Assembly: GCA_003517725.1 (NCBI GenBank)
Contig: DOZZ01000308.1
Coordinates: 616-10,418 of the forward strand
Direction: 5' to 3'
Length of the DNA stretch: 9,803 nt
Origin: Bryobacterales bacterium
GTDB lineage: Bacteria > Acidobacteriota > Terriglobia > Bryobacterales > Bryobacteraceae
Part shown: one piece after another, positions 1-5,691 of the stretch
Layout of the letters: every line of letters starts with the position of its first letter
Numbering within the stretch: position 1 is the first letter of the stretch
The notes under the pieces: model-generated
The model's database searches: none
What the model saw: only the letters and a program-made list of their open reading frames with translations
What the model was told of the DNA's origin: nothing
Made by a program: the position numbers and the translations under genes

Positions 1-818
1 TTCGGTTCTACACGCCGGTAAACGAAATCTTCGTGGCGGCCACGTTCTCGGCGCAGTTTGGATGGTGGAACGAGCGGCTGAAGACCGATCGCGCATTTGT
101 CACGGCTCTGAAGCATCTGTGCATGGCTAACGTGCTGGCGATGCACGCGATCCTGAAAATCAATCCCAACGCGATCTTCATTCAGAGCGAGTCGTCGCAG
201 TACTTTCATGCGGATGGTCCCGACTGCGAGGACGCCGCCCGCCGCTATAACGAAAAACGATTTCTGTCGCTCGACCTGACCTACGGCCATCATGTGAACG
301 CCACCATCTACGAGTACCTGCTGGATAACGGCATGACCCGCGACGAATACCACTGGTTCCTGCAGAACCACATCACGTCGCGCTGCATTATGGGCAACGA
401 TTACTACGTCACCAATGAAAACCTGGTGCACGCTGACGGCAGCATCTCGCTCTCCGGCGAAATCTTTGGCTATTACCCGATCACGCATCAGTACTTTGCG
501 CGATACAGCCTTCCCGTTATGCATACCGAGACGAACTACGACGACCCGGACGCGGTGAAGTGGCTGAACAAGGAGTGGGCCAACGTGCATCGCCTGAAAC
601 AGGACGGAGTGCCGATTGTCGGTTTCACCTGGTACAGCCTGCAGGATCAGGTCGACTGGGACACCGGGCTGCGTGAGAATAACGGCCGCGTGAACCCGCT
701 TGGGCTTTGCGATCTGGACCGCAACATCCGCCCGGTAGGCTACGCGTATAAGACGCTGATAGAGAAATGGCTCAAGGCACTGCCCACCGAAAGCAGCGTT
801 CTCGGCATATGCCCGTGA
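1..818 (+). CDS. GH1-like family 1 glycosylhydrolase, 5'-truncated
   Basis: This is the C-terminal part of a clan GH-A (TIM barrel) glycosidase closest to glycoside hydrolase family 1. The frame is open from base 3, so the GTG at 33 is internal and the real start lies outside the window. The fragment begins RFYTPVNEIF. The Asn-Glu pair, with Glu at 24-26, fits the GH1 acid/base motif (TFNEP in classical members). PVMHTETN carries the likely nucleophile Glu at 528-530, where classical GH1 has TENG. GFTWYSLQDQVDWD downstream matches the aglycone-side WSLLDNFEW motif. Together these imply a catalytically competent retaining glycosidase. The loops differ from true beta-glucosidases, so the substrate cannot be named. 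No secretion signal can be judged because the N-terminus is missing. The stop codon is two bases from the stop of the convergent neighbour. Family assignment is fairly sure; specificity is unknown. Confidence 0.8.
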   Translation, partial: RFYTPVNEIFVAATFSAQFGWWNERLKTDRAFVTALKHLCMANVLAMHAILKINPNAIFIQSESSQYFHADGPDCEDAARRYNEKRFLSLDLTYGHHVNATIYEYLLDNGMTRDEYHWFLQNHITSRCIMGNDYYVTNENLVHADGSISLSGEIFGYYPITHQYFARYSLPVMHTETNYDDPDAVKWLNKEWANVHRLKQDGVPIVGFTWYSLQDQVDWDTGLRENNGRVNPLGLCDLDRNIRPVGYAYKTLIEKWLKALPTESSVLGICP

Positions 819-820
819 CT

Positions 821-1795
821 TTATTCCGACTTGACCACGTCTCCGACTTTGGGCGGCATCGCGCCCGCGAACTTGCCCACCGCGGAAGCGGCATCCACGT
901 CGGTGACCGTCACGGAGCCGACATTGTCCTCGATGCGCCGGATCACTTTGCCGGTGGCGGGGTCATTGATGGTGCGCGTGGAGCGCTTGATGGCGAGATG
1001 ATCACCCACCTTTACGCCGGCTCGTGAGCCGATATTCAGCACCAGCGTATCGCCGGAAACATCCGCTACCAGACCCGATAAAGTAATCACGTGACTGGGC
1101 AAGCGGTTGGACTCGCGTTCCAGGCGCACGGCCACGTCACTCACGGCTTTGTTGACGGCCTCGCCGAGAATAGTGTCGCCGAAATTCCTGCTCGACATGT
1201 CCAACGAGCCGCCGCCCCCGCCGCCATAGCTGCCGCCCAGGCCTCCCAGCATGGTCCCGGAGCGGTCCGATTCGCCTTTGCCCGAGGCCACGGCCAGAAT
1301 CTCGCCCGTATCGGTGCTGATGAGCCGCGCGCTGATGCCCACCACGGCTTTCGCCTTGCGTGTTCCCACGCCGCCCAACCCGTACCGGCCGGCCAGTCCG
1401 CCGAAGGCTGTTCCGCCCACGGTGGTGCTCTTATCGTCGCGCCCAAACTGGGTGATGCTGCCGATGACGATGGCATCCACGCCGAGAACCCGGCCCAGCT
1501 TCGCGGCCGAGTTCGGATCGACGCGATCGCTGTTCGAAAAATTCTGCTCGGCCATGATCTTGTCGATGGCTTTGCGCTCGATCAGCGAGTACTGGCCATC
1601 GGTGACAAGCTTGTCGACCAGCAGGTCCGCAATGCCTTTGCCGACATCCTGCCGGGTACCGAAGATGGCGGATACGTCGCTCTGAACCGTGGCGTAATCG
1701 AAGTTAAGAACGGCGATACGCTTTTTCGGAGCCTGGGTCTGGGCGGCTGCCGTGAGACTGAGCAATGTAGGAAGGAAAACGACGAACCGATTCAT
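821..1795 (-). CDS. CsgG-family secreted protein with FlgT-C-like end
   Basis: This 324-residue protein has an N-terminal signal peptide (about residues 1-18, hydrophobic stretch ending TAAAQ) with no lipobox cysteine. A CsgG-type domain spans about residues 26-225: KKRIAVLNFDY, then a conserved block around DKLVTDGQYSLIERKAIDKI, then LGVDAIVIGSITQFG. A glycine-rich insertion lies at about 184-196. From about 235 to the end, the pattern VSGDTLVLNIGSRAGVKVGD and a closing KVGDVV resemble the FlgT C-terminal beta-barrel domain. CsgG itself is an outer-membrane lipoprotein that exports curli subunits. Because the acylated cysteine is absent, this is more likely a soluble or peripherally bound periplasmic relative than a curli pore. 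The start is set by AAGGAG five bases upstream of ATG. It is the last gene of the probable minus-strand operon, 90 bases after the DUF4870-like gene. CsgG-family membership is sure; function is not. Confidence 0.88.
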   Translation of the reverse strand: MNRFVVFLPTLLSLTAAAQTQAPKKRIAVLNFDYATVQSDVSAIFGTRQDVGKGIADLLVDKLVTDGQYSLIERKAIDKIMAEQNFSNSDRVDPNSAAKLGRVLGVDAIVIGSITQFGRDDKSTTVGGTAFGGLAGRYGLGGVGTRKAKAVVGISARLISTDTGEILAVASGKGESDRSGTMLGGLGGSYGGGGGGSLDMSSRNFGDTILGEAVNKAVSDVAVRLERESNRLPSHVITLSGLVADVSGDTLVLNIGSRAGVKVGDHLAIKRSTRTINDPATGKVIRRIEDNVGSVTVTDVDAASAVGKFAGAMPPKVGDVVKSE

Positions 1796-1822
1796 GGTTG
1801 CTCCTTGTTATTGTGGCGCACT

Positions 1823-1876
1823 CCCGCATCCCTTCGCGGGTTCCAACCTATTCGACCACATCAACGAAACTTGTGG
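1823..1876 (-). repeat. Two short hairpins upstream of the CsgG-family gene
   Basis: The 90-base gap between the DUF4870-like gene and the CsgG-family gene holds two small inverted repeats. One is CCCGC/GCGGG (1823-1827 with 1836-1840, loop of 8). The other is CCACA/TGTGG (1856-1860 with 1872-1876, loop of 11). Neither is followed by a T-run on either strand, so they do not look like intrinsic terminators. They could be mRNA-processing or stability elements, or chance in GC-rich DNA. Confidence 0.22.
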
Positions 1877-1885
1877 AAGCCGCCC

Positions 1886-2398
1886 CTAACTTCCCGCCTG
1901 ACGCGCGGCCAGGGGGCCGATCACGGGAAGGGAGATGCCCTGCCCTTGCGATGCCTTCCACATCAGGAACAACCACACCAGCAGGCCTCCCAACCACACC
2001 AATAGGCCCAAGAGGCTGATCAGGATATGAAAGGCGAACGGCATCACCATCCCAATCACCATGAAAACAATGGAGGCGATGATCCAGGCCGCAACCCAGG
2101 CAATATTGAAAAAGATGGACTGGAACGCATGGAACCGAACTCTGGGATTTTGACTGTACGGCGCCATAACCAGGAAAATTATTCCCGTGATGAAGCCGGC
2201 CAGGTAGCACAGAGCGCTGGCGGCATTCTCGGATAATCCCGCGGCGGCTACCGGCGCCTGAGCGGCCGCGGGTTGGGCGCCCACACCCGGAAATGGCGCG
2301 GAGGAATACGCGGGATCGGCGGCAGCGCCTACCGAAGCGCCGCACTTTTGGCAAAAACGACCGTCGACTGAAGTTCCACAGCTCGGACAAAATGGCAT
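1886..2398 (-). CDS. Zinc-ribbon DUF4870/Tic20-like membrane protein
   Basis: This 170-residue protein starts with a zinc ribbon, CPSC (Cys4, Cys7) and CQKC (Cys16, Cys19). An Ala/Pro-rich linker follows to about residue 53, then a three-helix membrane domain with segments near 61-79, 95-118 and 124-146. The stretch LCYLAGFITGIIFL and the following RVRFHAFQSIF are characteristic of the DUF4870/UPF0132, Tic20-like family of small membrane proteins, whose role is not established. The ribbon is probably cytoplasmic and could bind zinc or a partner protein. The ATG at 2396-2398 has AGGAG ten bases upstream. Only 17 bases separate this gene from the preceding zinc-ribbon gene, and its ribosome binding site abuts that gene's stop, so the two are almost certainly co-transcribed. 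Family recognition is good; function is unknown. Confidence 0.82.
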   Translation of the reverse strand: MPFCPSCGTSVDGRFCQKCGASVGAAADPAYSSAPFPGVGAQPAAAQAPVAAAGLSENAASALCYLAGFITGIIFLVMAPYSQNPRVRFHAFQSIFFNIAWVAAWIIASIVFMVIGMVMPFAFHILISLLGLLVWLGGLLVWLFLMWKASQGQGISLPVIGPLAARQAGS

Positions 2399-2415
2399 GG
2401 TCTTATTTCTCCTTT

Positions 2416-3315
2416 TTAGATTCGCGACAGGATCTTCCGCGCCAGAGCGATCCCCTTTTCTTTTCCGTTAGGCACCTGCGTGAGGTTGAGCGTGATGCAC
2501 GTTTGGTCCTTCAGAACGCACAAAACGGAGTCCATGGGGCCGAGCAGCGCGCGATCTCCGAGTCCCGACAGCGTTTCATTGGATCCCTTGGCGGCCGAGC
2601 CGACGATAACGTTCACCGTACGGAACGCGCCGAACGCCGCTTTGCCGTCCTCACGATCCACCGTGAACGAGAAGACGGGCACGTCCCCATTGCCGTTCGA
2701 CGCGGCCATGGTGCGCATGAAATTCTTGGCGAGATTCTCCACGCCTTCCTTGCGGGCCTGCTCGTTAAGGTTCGACCCGTTCAATTTATCGATAGCGGCC
2801 TGCCGGGTTTTCAACTCATCCGCGGTTTGTCTAAGCTTGTCCTCGTCCTGCTCCATGGTTCCGGGCTTGACAAAGTAATTGCAGTGCTCGGTGGTATCGC
2901 CGCCGGTTCGTTCGCCCTCGGCTTTTTCGATGGGAGTACCGAGGATCGACTCCACTTCGCTCTTCGATAACAGGGCGCAGCCATCCCGCTTGAATCCGAG
3001 TCCGCCACCACTTCGGCCGCCGCCGGCATCGCGGATCGAAGCCGCTAAACCGGTGCGGTCGGCGACGCGCTCGGCGTGCTGAATCAGGCGATGGCCCGCG
3101 TAATAGATTCCGCCGATGGCGAGGAAACCCAGGATAAACAACGCGCCCAGGACAATCAAAATAATTTTGAGGCCCGACCCGCCCGAAGCAGCGGCCATGG
3201 GAGGCGACGGATTCGAAGCGGCAGGAAAGGTCTGCCCGGCCCGGGAACCACAATTCGGACAAAACGCCGTTTGCGCGCCGAGTGGAGAACCGCAACTTCC
3301 GCAGAAACCTGGCAT
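2416..3315 (-). CDS. Zinc-ribbon protein with one membrane segment and an extracytoplasmic domain
   Basis: This 299-residue protein has an N-terminal zinc ribbon, CGSC (Cys5, Cys8) and CPNC (Cys19, Cys22). A Ser/Pro/Ala linker follows, then one strong membrane helix at about residues 50-73 and a long C-terminal domain that should face the periplasm. That domain begins CALLSKSEVESILGTPIEKAE and continues with CNYF. This 'Cys, Leu-Leu-Ser/Thr, EVE, LG, Cys-x-Tyr' pattern recurs in poorly characterised extracytoplasmic or lipoprotein-like domains of the DUF3558 sort. GLGDRALLG and the later VLKDQTCITLNL fit the end of such a domain. Four cysteines (113, 145, 266, 273) could form disulfides. I chose the ATG at 3313-3315 because AAGGAG sits seven bases upstream and the ribbon starts there. 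The frame stays open to an earlier ATG at 3417, but that extension shows no recognisable domain. It is the first gene of the minus-strand operon. I do not recognise a specific function. Confidence 0.8.
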   Translation of the reverse strand: MPGFCGSCGSPLGAQTAFCPNCGSRAGQTFPAASNPSPPMAAASGGSGLKIILIVLGALFILGFLAIGGIYYAGHRLIQHAERVADRTGLAASIRDAGGGRSGGGLGFKRDGCALLSKSEVESILGTPIEKAEGERTGGDTTEHCNYFVKPGTMEQDEDKLRQTADELKTRQAAIDKLNGSNLNEQARKEGVENLAKNFMRTMAASNGNGDVPVFSFTVDREDGKAAFGAFRTVNVIVGSAAKGSNETLSGLGDRALLGPMDSVLCVLKDQTCITLNLTQVPNGKEKGIALARKILSRI

Positions 3316-3322
3316 GTCCGCG

Positions 3323-3328
3323 CTCCTT
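3323..3328 (-). promoter_or_regulatory. Ribosome binding site setting the zinc-ribbon gene start
   Basis: On the minus strand this reads AAGGAG, seven bases before ATG 3313-3315. The near-consensus match and spacing decide between this start and the upstream in-frame ATG at 3415-3417. Confidence 0.7.
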
Positions 3329-3370
3329 GGAATCCCGACATCATATAGCAAAGTAGCGTTATAGTCACAC

Positions 3371-3393
3371 TCCGCGGCAGCATTATTCGCGGA
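3371..3393. repeat. Dyad TCCGCG-N11-CGCGGA in the divergent intergenic region
   Basis: A perfect 6-base inverted repeat, TCCGCG at 3371-3376 and CGCGGA at 3388-3393, flanks an 11-base AT-richer spacer. It lies between the divergent zinc-ribbon operon and the methyltransferase gene. The half-site centres are 17 bases apart, somewhat more than one and a half helical turns. It could be an operator controlling one or both directions. With only six bases per arm in GC-rich DNA, chance cannot be excluded. Confidence 0.3.
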
Positions 3394-3421
3394 ATTGAGG
3401 ACGGGCCTGTAACTCAAGCAG

Positions 3422-3450
3422 CCTGAACGCCTTGCCTTTTGGAAGATAAT
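3422..3450 (+). promoter_or_regulatory. Possible promoter for the methyltransferase gene
   Basis: GATAAT at 3445-3450 matches five of six bases of the sigma-70 -10 consensus and lies 26 bases before the ATG. The -35 region is poor; CTGAAC at 3423-3428 (16-base spacer) is the best hexamer found and matches three of six bases. Activity is uncertain. Confidence 0.28.
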
Positions 3451-3476
3451 GCGGGGAGCCCATTGGAACGCCGCCT

Positions 3477-4958
3477 ATGGAATCTGCCTACGATCTGATC
3501 CCCTATCCCGGAGCCCCGTTCGCCCAGACTCACCCCAATCGTTTAGCCACGCTGGCCACGCTTTTCGGCATGCGGCCGGCTCCGCCGGAACATTGCCGGG
3601 TGCTGGAATTGGGCTGCACCGACGGCGGTAATCTGCTGCCGATGGCGCTGACCCTGCCGCGGAGCGAGTTCGTGGGCATCGATCTAGCCGGGAGCGCCGT
3701 GGCCGAGGGACAGGCGGTCGCCCGGGAGTTGGGATTGCGCAATATCGACCTGCGCGCGGGTGACTTAATGCAGGTCGACCGAAGCTGGGGCGAATTCGAT
3801 TACATCATCGCGCACGGAGTCTACTCGTGGATTCCGGAGCCGGTACGCGAACATCTACTGAAAATTTCTAAAGAGAACCTGGCCCCGCAAGGCGTGGCCT
3901 ACATCAGTTACAACGCGCATCCCGGCGGGCATATTCGCAAGATGTTGCGCGAGATGATGCTGTTTCACTTGCGGGCGGTTCACGAACCCGGCGAGCGCAT
4001 CCGCCGCGCGCGCGAACTGATCGTGTTTCTCGCCGGTTCGGCCCCGCCCCAGGTGGATGAGTATCGCGCCCTGCTGGCCAGCGAGTTCGATCAGATTCTG
4101 GCGCGCGATCCGGGCGTATTGTTCCACGATGAGCTGGCCGAGTTTTATGAGCCCTACTTTTTTCATGAGTTTATGGCTAAGGCGCAGCGTCAAGGTCTGC
4201 AATTCCTGTCGGAGGCAAACTATCACGACATGCAGGACAGCACCTTCGGCGAGCAGACATGCCTGGCGCTGCAAGCTCTTTCCGGGCAGGACCGCATCGC
4301 GCACGAGCAGTATCGCGATTTTCTGAAGTGCCGGAAGTTCCGGCAGACGCTCTTATGTCACCAGGAGGTGGATCTCGATACCGCTATAAGCGGAGCGCGC
4401 GTTGAGGGTTTCTATGTGGCCTCGCCGGCCACCGAAGTCACAACTTTGCCGACTGGGTCCGACGGAGTTCGGGAATTTCAGGGGCCGTTCGGCTCGGCCT
4501 TGAAGACGGCCCACCCGCTGGCGAACGCCCTGATGACGTGGCTGATCGAAGCGTGGCCGCGGCCCATCAACTTTGGCGCGTTGCTCGAGAAAGCCGGCGC
4601 GGAAAACGTGGACGCGCTGCGCGAAATTGTGCTCGCGACTTACTCGGCTGGACTGGTGGAACTGCATTCGTTGCCGCCGCTCTTCACCACGACCGCGGGC
4701 GAACGGCCCCAGGCCAGCCCGCTGGCCCGCTGGCAGGCGCGCACCGGGCCGCGGCTGACTACTTTGCGGCATACCGTCATTGAAGCGGAAGGCGAAATTG
4801 AGAGGCAATTGGTGATGCTGCTCGATGGCACGCGGGATCGAACGGCCCTCAAACGCGAGTTAATGCCGCTTACGGGGCACACTGACGAACGCGTCTTCGA
4901 GGAGCAGTTGGAGCGAAATCTCAGTAAAACCGCCATGTTAGGGTTATTGATAACTTGA
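3477..4958 (+). CDS. SAM-dependent methyltransferase with methyltransferase regulatory domain
   Basis: This 493-residue class I methyltransferase has motif I VLELGCTDGGNL (residues 42-53), an acidic post-I strand FVGIDL (65-70), AGDL (94-97), and FDYIIAHGVYSWIP (107-120). The HGVYSW signature is typical of the family carrying the 'methyltransferase regulatory domain', as is the opening YDLIPYPGAPFAQTHPNRL. The regulatory domain lies at about 213-300, and a C-terminal helical segment around LLDGTRDRTALKREL (448-462) completes the usual layout. The best-studied relatives are the rickettsial protein-lysine methyltransferases PKMT1 and PKMT2, which methylate the outer-membrane protein OmpB. The substrate here is unknown and may be a surface or envelope protein. 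The start is ATG at 3477; no strong Shine-Dalgarno is visible (a GGGGAG lies 18 bases upstream), and the frame closes at the stop at 3447. It is co-oriented with the T6SS operon 208 bases downstream. Confidence 0.88.
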   Translation: MESAYDLIPYPGAPFAQTHPNRLATLATLFGMRPAPPEHCRVLELGCTDGGNLLPMALTLPRSEFVGIDLAGSAVAEGQAVARELGLRNIDLRAGDLMQVDRSWGEFDYIIAHGVYSWIPEPVREHLLKISKENLAPQGVAYISYNAHPGGHIRKMLREMMLFHLRAVHEPGERIRRARELIVFLAGSAPPQVDEYRALLASEFDQILARDPGVLFHDELAEFYEPYFFHEFMAKAQRQGLQFLSEANYHDMQDSTFGEQTCLALQALSGQDRIAHEQYRDFLKCRKFRQTLLCHQEVDLDTAISGARVEGFYVASPATEVTTLPTGSDGVREFQGPFGSALKTAHPLANALMTWLIEAWPRPINFGALLEKAGAENVDALREIVLATYSAGLVELHSLPPLFTTTAGERPQASPLARWQARTGPRLTTLRHTVIEAEGEIERQLVMLLDGTRDRTALKRELMPLTGHTDERVFEEQLERNLSKTAMLGLLIT

Positions 4959-4973
4959 TCGGATTTTTTCCTT

Positions 4974-5058
4974 CTCCCGGTGTATACTGCTTTCTGAGAA
5001 TCGGCGGACTACCATGACCCTCAGACATATCGGAGCCGCACCGGGAGCATTTCTCCCG
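4974..5058 (+). repeat. Nested and competing inverted repeats in the T6SS leader
   Basis: CTCCCGGTG at 4974-4982 is the exact reverse complement of CACCGGGAG at 5039-5047. Inside it, TCTGAG (4993-4998) pairs with CTCAGA (5020-5025). The right arm of the outer repeat can instead form a tight hairpin, CGGGAG (5042-5047) with CTCCCG (5053-5058) and a five-base loop. The outer pairing and the local hairpin therefore exclude one another. The structures lie upstream of tssB, mostly downstream of the candidate -10 at 4983. They could act in DNA as protein-binding repeats or in the mRNA leader. No known riboswitch is recognised. Confidence 0.35.
4983..4988 (+). promoter_or_regulatory. Candidate -10 element for the T6SS operon
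   Basis: TATACT matches five of six bases of the -10 consensus. No good -35 hexamer sits at 16-18 bases; the nearest, TTGATC at 4955-4960, gives a 22-base spacer, which is too long. An activator-dependent promoter is possible. If used, the tssB leader would be about 170 bases. The rest of 4959-5166 shows no gene. Confidence 0.25.
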
Positions 5059-5166
5059 CGCGCGGTTCTTCGATTTTCCGCATCGCGGTCCGCAAAACAC
5101 GTGGCTGCACCTTCTTTCTTCCCGAGACAATTCCCCGCACAACTTCACTATAGGAGCCAGTGACAT

Positions 5167-5691
5167 ATGGCAAAAGCCAGCACACAACACAAATTGGACC
5201 GAGTTCGGCCGCCCCGCGTGCACATCACCTACGACGTTGAGATTGGTGATGCCATCGAACTCAAGGAGCTCCCCTTCGTTATGGGAGTGCTGGGCGACTT
5301 TACCGGTCAACCCGAAGCGCCGCTGCCGCGCCTGCGCGACCGTAAGTTTGTGGAAGTAAACCCCGATAACTTCGACAGCGTTCTGGAAGGCATGAAGCCG
5401 CACCTGGCGTTCTCGGTCGAGAACAAGCTCGCGGAAGATGCCAACGCGCCGCAACTAAAAGTAGATCTGCACTTTAAGAGCATGGACGATTTCGAGCCCG
5501 ACAATGTGGCCAAGCAGGTGCGGCCGCTCAAGGAACTGCTCGACTTGCGCTCGAAGCTGGCCGACCTTCGCGGCAGCCTGCAGGGCAACGACAAACTAGA
5601 GGAATTGCTGCTCGACGCCGTCGGCAACACGGAAAAGCGTAAACAGCTCGAAACCGAGATCGGCAAGCCCGAGGGAGGCTCCCATGAGTAA
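5167..5691 (+). CDS. tssB: T6SS contractile sheath small subunit TssB (VipA)
   Basis: This is the small sheath protein, 174 residues, the usual family size. TssB pairs with TssC to build the cytoplasmic contractile sheath around the Hcp tube; contraction drives the tube and spike into a neighbouring cell. The N-terminal block RPPRVHITYDVEIGDA (14-29) followed by ELPFVMGVLGDFTG (34-47) is the family hallmark, as are DRKFVEVNPDNFDSVL (58-73) and MDDFEPDNVAKQV (106-118). The C-terminal part is helical and charged (about 119-166). AGGAG lies ten bases before the ATG. The gene opens the operon and its 3' end overlaps tssC by eight bases, consistent with coupled 1:1 synthesis of the two subunits. 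It resembles P. aeruginosa HsiB1 closely in the hallmark block. Confidence 0.97.
   Translation: MAKASTQHKLDRVRPPRVHITYDVEIGDAIELKELPFVMGVLGDFTGQPEAPLPRLRDRKFVEVNPDNFDSVLEGMKPHLAFSVENKLAEDANAPQLKVDLHFKSMDDFEPDNVAKQVRPLKELLDLRSKLADLRGSLQGNDKLEELLLDAVGNTEKRKQLETEIGKPEGGSHE

Noticed and set aside
33..35. GTG at 33 as the start of the glycosidase
   Set aside because: The frame is open upstream to base 3 and encodes the catalytic TPVNE motif, so the gene is simply truncated by the window.
1091..2005. Long plus-strand open frame (304 codons) opposite the CsgG-family gene
   Set aside because: Its translation is low-complexity and matches no family, it spans the intergenic gap and part of the next gene, and the opposite strand has a clear signal peptide, domain and ribosome binding site.
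3316..3417. N-terminal extension of the zinc-ribbon protein to an ATG at 3415-3417
   Set aside because: The extra 34 residues show no domain, and the internal ATG has an ideal AAGGAG directly before the zinc ribbon.
4941..4970. Intrinsic terminator after the methyltransferase gene
   Set aside because: A T6 run is present at 4964-4969, but the only stem (GTTA/TAAC at 4943-4954) is four AT-rich pairs inside the coding end and nine bases from the T-run.
4921..5454. Minus-strand open frame covering the T6SS leader and half of tssB
   Set aside because: It shows no recognisable domain and overlaps conserved tssB codons. Its length follows from base composition.
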